A program made the translations under genes and the position numbers. Positions 14,869-22,688 of a stretch of DNA of 44,876 nt are shown in pieces; the first letter of the stretch is position 1; each line of letters opens with the position of its first letter. The notes beneath the pieces are model-generated. The model had not been told where the DNA came from. It was given only the letters and a program-made list of their open reading frames with translations, and searched no databases. Where the stretch lies: assembly GCA_038255145.1 (NCBI GenBank), contig JBBSLP010000052.1:1-44876 (forward strand). Direction: 5' to 3'. This DNA comes from WHTX01 sp038255145 (GTDB lineage Bacteria > Actinomycetota > Acidimicrobiia > Acidimicrobiales > CAIXPF01).

Positions 14869-16658
14869 CCGGACATGCCCCGGGGGTTGGCCCCGGCCCG
14901 GAGCACGGCCCGGCCCTCGTCGTCGATGTCGCGGGTCACGGCCGACACCCGGCCCTCGGACCACGGCGGGCCCACGACCACGTCGTGACCGCGGCCCCGG
15001 AGGTCCGCCGCCACCTCGGGCCCGAAGCGCTCCTCGATGACGAGGCGCCCCGGGCGGGCATCGCGGGGCCAGAACGACGACGGCATGTGGTCGCTGTGGA
15101 AGGCGGGGGCGTCGATGGCGGCCTGGAGGTCCATGCCCCCGAGCACCCGCAACAGGAAACCGAGCTGCCACTGGTCCTGGCCGTCCCCGCCGGGGGTGCC
15201 GTAGGCCATCCACGGCTGGCCGTCCCGTCGGGCCAGGCTGGGGGTGAGGGTGGTGCGTGGTCGGCGACCGGGGGCCAGGGAGGAGGGGTGGCCCTCCTCC
15301 AGCCAGAACATCTGGGCCCGGGTGCCCAGGGCGAAGCCCAGGCCGTCGATCACCGGCGAGGCCTGCAGCCACCCGCCCGAGGGGGTGGCCGAGACCATGT
15401 TGCCCCAGCGGTCGACCACGTCGAGGTGCACCGTGTCCCCGGTCATGGGCCCGGCCATGGACGCCGAGGCGCTCGATGCCCCCGCCGCGGCCGTGGGTTC
15501 GACGGGAGCACCGCTGCGCTGGCCCCGGGCCACCGCCGCGGCGTAGTCCACCGGCCCACCGAAGCCGTCGATGTGACCGGGCCGGAACTCGTCGGAGGCC
15601 TCGGCGCCGATGAGGAGGCGGCGCTGGGCGTTGTAGGCCGGCGACAACAGCACGTCAAGGGGCACGGGGGTGTGGTCGGGGTCGCCGTAGAAGGCCTCGC
15701 GGTCGGCGTAGGCCAACTTCATGGCCTCGGTCACCACGTGCACGAACGCGGCCGAGGTGGGATCGACGTCGACGTCCATCCCGTCGAGCAGGGCCAGGGC
15801 CTGCAGGGCGACGGGGCCCTGGGACCACGGCCCGCACTTGTTGACCTCGACCCCGCCGACGTCGAGGCACACCGGGGCCTCGTACCCCGGCGACCAGGCG
15901 GCCAGGTCGTCCCCCCTCAGCACCCCGGCGTAGTTGCGCCCGGCCCCGTCGTCCGCCGGTCGGGCGGCGAAGGCGGCCATGGCCTCGGCCACGAAGCCGG
16001 AGCGCCACTGGTCGAGGGCGGCGTGGATCTGCACGTCGCGGTCGGGTCCCGCGGCTTCGGCCTCGAGCACCAGGCGTCGCCACGTGGCCGCCAGCACCGG
16101 GTTGCGCAGCAGGCTGCCCGGTCGGGGGGCCTGGCCGTCGACCAGCCAGGTGGCGGCCGAGGTGGGCCACGAGCGCAGGAAGCGGCGGCGCACGGCGGCG
16201 ATGGTGTCGCTGACGGCCTCGTGCACGGGCACGCCGTGCTCGGCGTAGCCCACCGCGGCCTCGAGCACGTCGCGAAGCCGCCACGTGCCGTGATCGGCCA
16301 GCAGGGTGAGCCAGGCGGGCACGGCCCCGGGCACCACCGCAGCGAGCAGGCCCGTGGGGGGCACGAGGTCGAGGCCCTCGGACCGGTAGTGGGCGATGGT
16401 GGCCCCCGCCGGTGCGGGCCCTTGGCCGCACAGCACGTGCACATCGCCGTCGGGGCGGGCGAAGAGCACGGGCACGTCGCCGCCGGGGCCGCACATGTGG
16501 GGCTCGGCCACGTGGAGCACGAAGGCCATGGCCACGGCGGCGTCGAAGGCGTTGCCCCCCCGCTCGAGCACCCCCATGCCCGTGGTCGACGCCAACCAAT
16601 GGGTGCTGGCGGCCATGCCGAACGTGCCCACGAGCTGGGGGCGGGTCGTGAACATCAC
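14850..16658 (-). CDS. ggt: Gamma-glutamyltransferase family protein
   Basis: About 602 residues from GTG 16658 (601 from ATG 16655). The large-subunit start is typical: GMAASTHWLASTTGMGVLERGGNAFDAAVAMAFVLHVAEPHMCGPGGD. The autocleavage site that creates the small subunit is at GDTVHLDVVDRWGNMVSATPS, with the nucleophilic Thr at about 408. Then follow HPSSLAPGRRPRTTLTPSL and GTPGGDGQDQWQLGFLL; these replace the PLSSMxP and GSPGG of classical GGTs, as in many actinobacterial paralogues. No signal peptide is evident, so a cytoplasmic acylase or glutathione-type hydrolase is as likely as an exported GGT. An 11-bp tandem duplication covers its start and doubles the AGGTG ribosome site. Confidence 0.88.
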   Translation of the reverse strand: MMFTTRPQLVGTFGMAASTHWLASTTGMGVLERGGNAFDAAVAMAFVLHVAEPHMCGPGGDVPVLFARPDGDVHVLCGQGPAPAGATIAHYRSEGLDLVPPTGLLAAVVPGAVPAWLTLLADHGTWRLRDVLEAAVGYAEHGVPVHEAVSDTIAAVRRRFLRSWPTSAATWLVDGQAPRPGSLLRNPVLAATWRRLVLEAEAAGPDRDVQIHAALDQWRSGFVAEAMAAFAARPADDGAGRNYAGVLRGDDLAAWSPGYEAPVCLDVGGVEVNKCGPWSQGPVALQALALLDGMDVDVDPTSAAFVHVVTEAMKLAYADREAFYGDPDHTPVPLDVLLSPAYNAQRRLLIGAEASDEFRPGHIDGFGGPVDYAAAVARGQRSGAPVEPTAAAGASSASASMAGPMTGDTVHLDVVDRWGNMVSATPSGGWLQASPVIDGLGFALGTRAQMFWLEEGHPSSLAPGRRPRTTLTPSLARRDGQPWMAYGTPGGDGQDQWQLGFLLRVLGGMDLQAAIDAPAFHSDHMPSSFWPRDARPGRLVIEERFGPEVAADLRGRGHDVVVGPPWSEGRVSAVTRDIDDEGRAVLRAGANPRGMSGYAVGR

Positions 16659-16671
16659 CTGAACGTCACCT
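16650..16671. repeat. 11-bp tandem duplication over the ggt start
   Basis: GAACATCACCT (16650-16660) is followed directly by GAACGTCACCT (16661-16671), one mismatch in eleven. On the minus strand this gives two AGGTGAYGTTC units, the second containing the ATG at 16655 and the first a plausible ribosome binding site. Confidence 0.7.
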
Positions 16672-16790
16672 GAGGACCACTCGGACGCGAGGGGCAGGTC
16701 TGGTCGTGCATGCCCAGAGCCTCGCGTAACCCTCTGCCTGGCGCGTGCCGGAGTTCACAAGTGCGAAACGATCCGGAAACGAGATCCACG

Positions 16791-16796
16791 TAACTT
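16791..16796 (+). promoter_or_regulatory. Putative -10 hexamer TAACTT (wing-helix gene)
   Basis: TAACTT ends nine bases before the ATG at 16806. The ~130 bp upstream, shared with the divergent ggt gene, are less GC-rich than average (for example GCGAAACGATCCGGAAACGA) and likely hold the regulatory region. Confidence 0.4.
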
Positions 16797-16805
16797 CCCG
16801 CTGCG

Positions 16806-17324
16806 ATGGACGTAGAGCTGGTCCGATGGCCATCACAGAGTGACCGCCGTGACCGCCTGCAGGTGGCGGCCAGGCCGAGGTTGCTGCTGGTCGAACCCGA
16901 CGCGCCTGCCCCGCTGGTCACCGACCTGGCCGAAGACTGGGTGCGGTTGCCCGCCGAGCGTGCCGACGTGCAGGCCCGTGTGGACAGCCTGCTGGCCAGA
17001 CTGGCCAACCTCGACCTCACCGTGCCCCGCATCGACGAATGGGGCGTGGTCCGCTATGGCGGCAAGCAGGTGACGCTTCCGCCCCTCGAGGCGCGCCTGG
17101 CCGCTGTCCTCGTGACCCAGTTCCGTTGCGTCACCACCCGTGACCACCTGACCCGTGCGGGATGGCCGGGCGAGGATCCGGGACGGAACCCCCTCGACGT
17201 GCACATATTGCGCCTCCGTCGCAGGTTGGAGCCCCTCGGGCTGCGCGTGCGCACGGTACGGTCTCGGGGCTACCTGCTCGAAGCGGATTCAGCTTCGAGC
17301 AAGGTTGCGGTCCCCGATATGTAA
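16806..17324 (+). CDS. OmpR-type winged-helix regulator without a receiver domain
   Basis: 172 residues. The C-terminal ~85 residues are a Trans_reg_C winged helix: a GVVRYGGKQVTLPPLEARLAAVL lead strand and helix, TRDHLTRAGWPGEDPGRNPLDVHILRLRRRL as recognition region, and VRTVRSRGYLLE as the wing. The N-terminal ~70 residues (RPRLLLVEPDAPAPLVTDLAEDWVRLP...) are too short for a receiver and show no phospho-acceptor aspartate pocket. Its gene ends 46 bp before glnB on the same strand. Actinobacterial GlnR is also an OmpR-type regulator with a degenerate receiver, so a nitrogen-control role is an attractive inference. ATG at 16806 follows TAACTT by nine bases. Confidence 0.8.
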   Translation: MDVELVRWPSQSDRRDRLQVAARPRLLLVEPDAPAPLVTDLAEDWVRLPAERADVQARVDSLLARLANLDLTVPRIDEWGVVRYGGKQVTLPPLEARLAAVLVTQFRCVTTRDHLTRAGWPGEDPGRNPLDVHILRLRRRLEPLGLRVRTVRSRGYLLEADSASSKVAVPDM

Positions 17325-17370
17325 CAGCGTCAACATGGACGGGAAATCGTCGTCCTGAAAGGTACGGGTC

Positions 17371-17712
17371 ATGTTGCAGCTGGTAACCGCCATCGTGAAG
17401 CCCCACATGCTCGAGCCGGTGAAGGATGCGCTCCGCGAAGCGGGCATCCAGGGCCTCACCGTCACCGAGGTCAAGGGCTTCGGCCGCCAGGGTGGCCACA
17501 CCGAGACCTACCGCGGTGCCGAGTACCGCATCGACTTCGTGCCCAAGGTGCGCGTCGAGGTGCTGTGCGACGACGGCACGGCCGCCAAGATCGTCGATGT
17601 CATCGCCACCGCCGCCCGCACCGGCAAGATCGGTGACGGCAAGATCTGGGTGTCCTCCGTCGACCAGGTGCTGCGGGTGCGCACCGGCGAGCTGGGCGTC
17701 GACGCCCTCTGA
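17371..17712 (+). CDS. glnB: Nitrogen regulatory protein P-II
   Basis: 113 residues, the standard P-II length. It is a trimeric sensor of ATP/ADP and 2-oxoglutarate that controls nitrogen uptake and assimilation. Seen: TAIVKPHMLEPVKDALREAGI, then VTEVKGFGRQGGHTETYRGAEYRIDFVPKVRVEVL. The T-loop keeps the tyrosine modified in other bacteria (Y52, E. coli Y51), inside RGAEY. The second signature TGKIGDGKIWV is present, followed by VDQVLRVRTGE. A ribosome site AAAGG lies about nine bases before the ATG. The usual partners amtB and glnD/glnK are absent; the upstream neighbour is a winged-helix regulator on the same strand, probably cotranscribed. Confidence 0.95.
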   Translation: MLQLVTAIVKPHMLEPVKDALREAGIQGLTVTEVKGFGRQGGHTETYRGAEYRIDFVPKVRVEVLCDDGTAAKIVDVIATAARTGKIGDGKIWVSSVDQVLRVRTGELGVDAL

Positions 17713-17753
17713 TCCGGGGCAGTTCACGGGCCGGGTCAGACCGCCTGAGAACG

Positions 17754-18689
17754 TCAGAACGTGGCCAGGGGGTTGACCGGGCTGCCGGTCACCCCCACCA
17801 GGCGCAGGGGGGCGACGGCCAGGTGGAAGGCCCAGCGGTCCCGGGCCGTGCACGCCCGGGCCAGCGCCTCGAGGTCGCAGTTGTCGATGAGCCACAGGCC
17901 CAGGGCCACGATGCCCACCAGGTGCAGGGGGCTGCGGAGGCCGTCGTAGCCGTGGGGGTGCACGTCCTGGGCGGTGTCCGCGGCGATGACGGCGACCTCC
18001 CGCTCGGCCAGCCAGGGGATGCAGCCCACGTGCCAGCCGGCCCGGCCCACCCGGCCCACGTCGTCGGGTCCCCGCTCACGCAGGCGGCGCCCGTAGCCCG
18101 TGCGCAGGGCCACGATGTCCCCCGGCCCCACCTGCACCCCTTGACGGGCCTCGATGCGCTCGAGGTCCTCGGGGAGCACGTACTCGCCGGGTTCCATCCA
18201 ATCGACCCCCCGCTCGGCGGCGGCGTCGAGGAGCACGCCCCGGCCCACGATGCCGTGGGTCGCCGCGGGGCGGACGTCGTTGGCCGCCGCCCCGTTGCGC
18301 ACGTCGACCTGGCTGGCCGGACGACCCCCGTACATGCGCCCGTCCCAGAACATGTGGGCCAGGGAGTCGAGGTGGGTGACGGCGTAGCCGTGGAACGTCA
18401 TGCCGATCCACTCCGACGCCCCCGAGCCCCGGCTGCCCTCGATGGGGTCCCCCACCGACAGCATGTGGCGTAGGGGTGCTCCGTTGGGCTGGTCGACCCG
18501 GGGGCTGGGGTCGACGTCCCAGGCGCAGGACACCAACTCGCCATCGCTGACCAGGGCTGCAGCTGCGGCCCGCCGGGCCGGGGTCAGGTGGTTGAGCGTG
18601 CCCAGCTCGTCATCGGGGCCCCAGCGACCCCAGTTGGAGTAGCGCTCGAACCAGGACAGGACCTCGTCGAGGGAGGGCGGTCCGCTCAT
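17754..18689 (-). CDS. Cyclase-family metal-dependent hydrolase
   Basis: 311 residues. This is the PF04199 cyclase family, which includes kynurenine formamidase and isatin hydrolase. The metal-binding signature is seen as H100-GYAVT-H106-L-D108-SLA-H112, followed by MFWDGRMYGG. Other family landmarks are WGRWGPDDELGTLNHLTPARR near the N-terminus, GDIVALRTGYGRR and AEREVAVIAADTAQDVHP. This subfamily with a GPDDELGTLN start is common in actinobacteria and often of unknown substrate. No kynurenine-pathway gene is nearby. ATG at 18689 gives a start that matches the family. The gene converges with glnB. Confidence 0.9.
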   Translation of the reverse strand: MSGPPSLDEVLSWFERYSNWGRWGPDDELGTLNHLTPARRAAAAALVSDGELVSCAWDVDPSPRVDQPNGAPLRHMLSVGDPIEGSRGSGASEWIGMTFHGYAVTHLDSLAHMFWDGRMYGGRPASQVDVRNGAAANDVRPAATHGIVGRGVLLDAAAERGVDWMEPGEYVLPEDLERIEARQGVQVGPGDIVALRTGYGRRLRERGPDDVGRVGRAGWHVGCIPWLAEREVAVIAADTAQDVHPHGYDGLRSPLHLVGIVALGLWLIDNCDLEALARACTARDRWAFHLAVAPLRLVGVTGSPVNPLATF

Positions 18690-18714
18690 CGATGGATCAG
18701 GCCGCTGATCGGCG

Positions 18715-20469
18715 TCAGGGCCGGTCGAGGGCGTCGACGGTGTAGGTCACGTCGGGGTCCCACAGCAGGAAGCTGTGCAGGCCGACGTCGCGGGCGCCGT
18801 CGATCTGGGCCCGGACCTCGTCGGCGCCGTAGTCGTCGCCCAGGCTGAAGTCCTGCAGCCAGGGCACGATGGCCACGCCCGTGCCCGCCAGCACCCGCTC
18901 GAAGTCGGCCAGTGAGGCCTTGACGATGTCGTAGGGCTGGCTGTCGGGGTCCTCGACGTCGTACTCCCCGGCGCTCCAGTGCGACGGGTAGACCATGGGG
19001 GCGACGTAGTCGAGGTAGGGGGCCATGGCCGGCAGTTCCTGGGCCACGTCGCCGGGGCGGGAGGCGGCCACGCCGAACACCGACGCCCCCTGGAACACGC
19101 CACGCTCCCGCAGGATGGGCTGCGCCTCGGCCAGCAGCGCCACCACCGCGTCCTCGACCCGACCCTGCTGGCCGGGGAGGATGATCTCGGCCAGGTCGCC
19201 CTCGGGTCGGCGGATGTAGTCCCAGAGGATGTCGTCCACGCCGGCGTCGGCGGCCTCGGTCGCCAGGTCGACGTTGTAGCGCCGCACCTCGGCGTTGGCC
19301 GGGTTGGTGAACCCACCGTAGGCATCGAGCATGGTGCCGTCGGGGTTCTGCATGACCCAGTCGCGGTGGCCCTGTTCCCAGGCGTAGTCGGCCATGGGGG
19401 GGTCGCGGTAGGCCACGATGCGGCCGATGACCCGCACGCCGCGGGCGTGGAGCTCGTCAATGGTGCTGCGCAGGTCGAAGTAGGGCTCCACCGCACCGGC
19501 CGCATGGGCCAGCTGGACCCTGGTGTCGTAGTTGACGATGCCGGCCTCGTCCTTGAGGTCGAGCTCGACGGCGTTGACCCGTCCCTGGTCGACCAGCTCG
19601 AGCACCCCGTCTCGCAGGGGCTCGTAGCTCCAGGCCGCCCCCGTCACGTGGATGCCCACCGAGCGTGGGTAGACGACGGGCACGGACAGGGGGGTGACGG
19701 TGCGGTTGCCGGCGGCGTCGGTGGTCACGACCTCGACGCGGCCGGCGGGGGGGCGGGGGAGCATCAGCGAGAAGCTGCCGTCGGCTCCGGCGGGCACGCT
19801 CACCCCGCCCACCGCCACCGATGCCCCGGCCTCGGTGCGCCCGGTGACGGTCACGGGGGCGTCGATGGACACGGCCGTGGGCGCGGTGACCTCGACGGTG
19901 GGGGGCTGACGATCCACGGAGAAGGACAGGGAACGGGTGGAGGTGCCGAGGGGGCCGCGTCGGTGCACGGCCACGGCCAGGTGGTGGGGTCCGTCGGCGA
20001 GGTCGGCGGGCAGGGGCCACACCAACTCGTCGCCCTCGCGGTGGGCCTGGTCGGTGACGGCGCGGCCGTCGAGGTGGAGGCGGACCGAACCGACGCGGCC
20101 CGACGGCGAGGTGGCCACCCGCACGATGGCGCCGGCGCTGGTGTCGTTCGAGATGACGGCGCCGTCGTCGAGGCCCGACACCGTCGAGCTGACGGCGAGC
20201 TCGTCCCGCACGTACCAGGCGGCGCAGGACAACAGGGCCAGCCCGCTGACCAGTCCCACGGCCACGAGCAGGCGGCGGTCGCGGCGACGGGGCGCGGCGT
20301 CGGGCCAGCCCCGGGGGGCTGCGGGCCACGGCCCTGCGCTCCGAGGGTGGTGTCGACGGACCTGGGGCTGGAGTCGCAGCGCGCCGGGTCGGGGGGGTGC
20401 CGGGGGACGGGTCCGTCTGCTGCCGCCCAGGTCACGGGGGGCGATGCGGTCACCCCCGTCACTCCACAT
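18715..20469 (-). CDS. Membrane-anchored putative glycoside hydrolase (DUF4015-type)
   Basis: 584 residues. A basic Pro/Arg-rich cytoplasmic N-terminus (1-67) is followed by one membrane helix (LLVAVGLVSGLALLSCAAWYV, about 67-87). Two Ig-like beta modules come next (about 95-285; DGRAVTDQAHREGDELVWPLPADLADGPHHLAV and PPTVEVTAPTAVSIDAPVTVTGRTEAGASV). The C-terminal ~300 residues resemble the DUF4015/PF13200 putative glycosyl hydrolase barrel: RSVGIHVTGAAW, NAVELDLKDEAGIVNYDT, GVRVIGRIVAYRDP, WVMQNPDGTMLDAYGGFTNPANAEVRRYNVDLA, DDILWDYIRRPEG, YLDYVAPMVYPSHW and GLHSFLLWDP. It probably acts outside the membrane on a surface polysaccharide. It is the last gene of the minus-strand run below the secretion locus. 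Confidence 0.85.
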   Translation of the reverse strand: MWSDGGDRIAPRDLGGSRRTRPPAPPRPGALRLQPQVRRHHPRSAGPWPAAPRGWPDAAPRRRDRRLLVAVGLVSGLALLSCAAWYVRDELAVSSTVSGLDDGAVISNDTSAGAIVRVATSPSGRVGSVRLHLDGRAVTDQAHREGDELVWPLPADLADGPHHLAVAVHRRGPLGTSTRSLSFSVDRQPPTVEVTAPTAVSIDAPVTVTGRTEAGASVAVGGVSVPAGADGSFSLMLPRPPAGRVEVVTTDAAGNRTVTPLSVPVVYPRSVGIHVTGAAWSYEPLRDGVLELVDQGRVNAVELDLKDEAGIVNYDTRVQLAHAAGAVEPYFDLRSTIDELHARGVRVIGRIVAYRDPPMADYAWEQGHRDWVMQNPDGTMLDAYGGFTNPANAEVRRYNVDLATEAADAGVDDILWDYIRRPEGDLAEIILPGQQGRVEDAVVALLAEAQPILRERGVFQGASVFGVAASRPGDVAQELPAMAPYLDYVAPMVYPSHWSAGEYDVEDPDSQPYDIVKASLADFERVLAGTGVAIVPWLQDFSLGDDYGADEVRAQIDGARDVGLHSFLLWDPDVTYTVDALDRP

Positions 20470-20543
20470 GGAGGAAGTCTCTCACTCGGCGTGCGCCCAT
20501 GCCTCGTCAGCCCCGGCAACCGGGCTGGTCATGGCCACCGGGC

Positions 20544-21452
20544 TCAGGCCGGGCCCGGGGCCAGCCCGGCCATCCGCGCCCGTGCCCCCTCGAGGTCGCC
20601 GGCGTAGGTGACCCCCAACCACTCGGCGTCGGTGCGCAGCACCCGAACCTTGGCCCGACCCTCGGCCACCAGGTCGGTGATGATGACGGGCAACTGGAAC
20701 TCGGCCTTGGGCTCGAGGCCACGATCGGCCACGAAGCGGTCGAAGCGTTCGGCCATGTGGTCGAACAACGCCGGCTGCAGGCCCCACAGGTTCATCGACA
20801 CCGGGGTGTCCCCGGGGAAGGCCAGGCGGGTGGCGTCGTCGCCCTCTCCCCCTGCGGCCTCGGCCACGATGCGCCCATCGGCGGCGCGGGCCAGGGCCGA
20901 CTGCTCGGTGACGGTGCGCAACTGGCCGTCGGGGGCGATGGAGCACACCCCCCGTGACACCGTGCCCTGGTCCGACAGGGTGCGATCGAGGCGGTAGGCC
21001 ACCAGGTGGAACACGCCGGGGTCCCGCCCACCGGGGGCGTCGAAGGCCCCGGCCAGGTCGGCCAGGGCCGGGGCGCCGTAGTAGTCATCGGCGTTGACCA
21101 CGGCGAAGGGGCCGCCCACGTGGTCGCGGGCCACGAGCACGGCGTGGCCGGTGCCCCAGGGTCGGTCCCGGCGCGGTGCCGCGGGGTCGAGGTCCTGGCT
21201 CACGAGGACGAAGCTGTCGGCATCGTCGTGGAAGCGGGCCAGGTGGGCGGCGACGTCGTCGCTGATGGCGTCGCGCACCACGAGCACCACGGGCCCGAAG
21301 CCGGCCCGGCGGGCGTCGCGGATGGTGAAGTCGAGGAGGGCCTCACCGTCGGGGCCGACCTCGGCGAGTTGCTTGGTGCCGCCGAAGCGCGAGCCGATGC
21401 CCGCGGCCATCACCACCAGGGTCAGGTCCTCAGATGCCACCAGAGGAAGCAT
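20544..21452 (-). CDS. NTP-transferase family protein (sugar-phosphate nucleotidyltransferase-like)
   Basis: 302 residues from ATG 21452. The N-terminus has the nucleotide-binding signature LTLVVMAAGIGSRFGGTKQLAEVGPDGEALLDF, similar to G-X-G-T-R-(F/L)-X6-K-(Q/P). The metal-binding motif appears as FAVVNADDYYG, where DxD-like acidic residues are expected. Later elements include VSRGVCSI, MNLWGLQPALFDHM and KAEFQLPVIITDLV. It likely charges a sugar-1-phosphate or a related group with a nucleotide for surface glycan synthesis. The frame extends to GTG 21485, but this would leave only 4 bp to the sortase gene, and ATG 21452 fits the fold better. It lies between the sortase and the DUF4015 hydrolase genes. 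Confidence 0.85.
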   Translation of the reverse strand: MLPLVASEDLTLVVMAAGIGSRFGGTKQLAEVGPDGEALLDFTIRDARRAGFGPVVLVVRDAISDDVAAHLARFHDDADSFVLVSQDLDPAAPRRDRPWGTGHAVLVARDHVGGPFAVVNADDYYGAPALADLAGAFDAPGGRDPGVFHLVAYRLDRTLSDQGTVSRGVCSIAPDGQLRTVTEQSALARAADGRIVAEAAGGEGDDATRLAFPGDTPVSMNLWGLQPALFDHMAERFDRFVADRGLEPKAEFQLPVIITDLVAEGRAKVRVLRTDAEWLGVTYAGDLEGARARMAGLAPGPA

Positions 21453-21489
21453 ACGGAGCACCGTCCGCGACCCGACCGGTGGCACCCGT

Positions 21490-22509
21490 CTACCGCGTGG
21501 CGGTCAGGGTCCCGTGCACGAGGAGCCGGCTGCTGCCGATGCAGGTCTGCAGCAGGATGACCGACGCCGTGGGGTCGGTTCCGTACACGGCGTCGTCTCC
21601 AGGCCACAGGCCGGTCACCTCCGTCGAGGTGACCGTGTAGACGAACGTCCGGCTGCCCGCCTCCACCCGGATCTCGGCGCCGACGGCCACATCGGGCAGC
21701 GCCCCGAAGGGCCCGCCGTGCGTCGTGTGGTGCGCCGCCAGCCAGTAGGTGCCCGGGGCGCCGGCGGGAACCGGTGGCTCCCATCCGGCCGCCGTGTAGT
21801 GCGCCACCACACCCTGGTCGATGACGGCCTGCCCACCCGACACGACGGCAAGCTCCATGCCGACGCTGGCGATGGTGACGATGGCCTCCGTTCCCGCCGG
21901 CAGGGCGGCGACGGTCGGTTCAGGGGCGGCGGGGCCTGCGACCGGGGTGGTGGGCGCGTCCACGGCTGGCGGCGCGGCGACCGCGACCGCGACCGCGTGG
22001 CCGAGCGTGCCTGCGTCAGGGGTCGAGCGGGCGACGGCGACCACGGTGGCCGGTGGGGCGAGGCCGACGGGCGCGGTGGGCCCGACCGTCGACGTGCTCC
22101 CGACAGGGGAGGCGGTGACCACGGCGAGGACCAGTGCCGCCGCACTGGCCAGGAGCAGGCGCCGGCAACGTCGGGCCACCTTGGGGGTGCAGGCGGTGGC
22201 CGCCACCAGTCGGCGTTCGATCTCGGCGCTGTCCGTGCCGAGGATGGTGACGAGGACGGCGACGTCGGCCTGCCGGAGACGCAGCGCGTGGCCCGGTCCG
22301 CATCCCCGCCAGGTTCGGACGAGGTCGAGGAAGCACCGCAGGATCTCGGCATCGGTGGTCCCGACGAGGACGCCCGGGTCCAGCGGTCCCCCCAGCCGGC
22401 GATCGGGTCCTGCACCCGGCTCATCAGGCCTCGGATGGCCGAGGTCGGGCCCCGCTGAGCCGCCCCACGGGTCGGTCGCGTGGGCGGGATCGTGGGTCGT
22501 TGCGGGCAT
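21490..22509 (-). CDS. Sortase-family transpeptidase with cytoplasmic N-terminal domain
   Basis: 339 residues from ATG 22509, preceded by ribosome site GGAAGAAG. Residues 1-115 are cytoplasmic, with a helical segment (TTDAEILRCFLDLVRTWRGCGPGHALRLRQADVAVLVTILGTDSAEIERRLVAAT) that resembles a sigma-region or death-like helical bundle and is unusual for a sortase. One membrane helix follows (LLLASAAALVLAVVTAS, about 118-134), then an Ala/Pro/Thr linker to ~205. The sortase domain (about 205-339) has LAAHHTTHGGPFGALP with catalytic His260, and VILLQTCIGSSRLLVHG with Cys323 and Arg328. Sortases anchor or polymerise surface proteins. Substrates with a sorting signal were not found in this window. 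It lies 179 bp after the cell-wall hydrolase gene of the secretion locus. Confidence 0.87.
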   Translation of the reverse strand: MPATTHDPAHATDPWGGSAGPDLGHPRPDEPGAGPDRRLGGPLDPGVLVGTTDAEILRCFLDLVRTWRGCGPGHALRLRQADVAVLVTILGTDSAEIERRLVAATACTPKVARRCRRLLLASAAALVLAVVTASPVGSTSTVGPTAPVGLAPPATVVAVARSTPDAGTLGHAVAVAVAAPPAVDAPTTPVAGPAAPEPTVAALPAGTEAIVTIASVGMELAVVSGGQAVIDQGVVAHYTAAGWEPPVPAGAPGTYWLAAHHTTHGGPFGALPDVAVGAEIRVEAGSRTFVYTVTSTEVTGLWPGDDAVYGTDPTASVILLQTCIGSSRLLVHGTLTATR

Positions 22510-22688
22510 GACGTCTTCTTCCGGTGCGGGAGGTGCGGCGTGCCTCGGCGGTGGGGACACCCCGTGGTGTCCGGTGCCGGTTCAGGCTGCGGCGTCGAGT
22601 ACCAGCGACATCGACCGTTTCCGGTCGGGCCTTGAGCGGTCGGCGCTCTGAGGACCGGGTCCGGACCCCGGCCGGGTGCACCCCGCCT

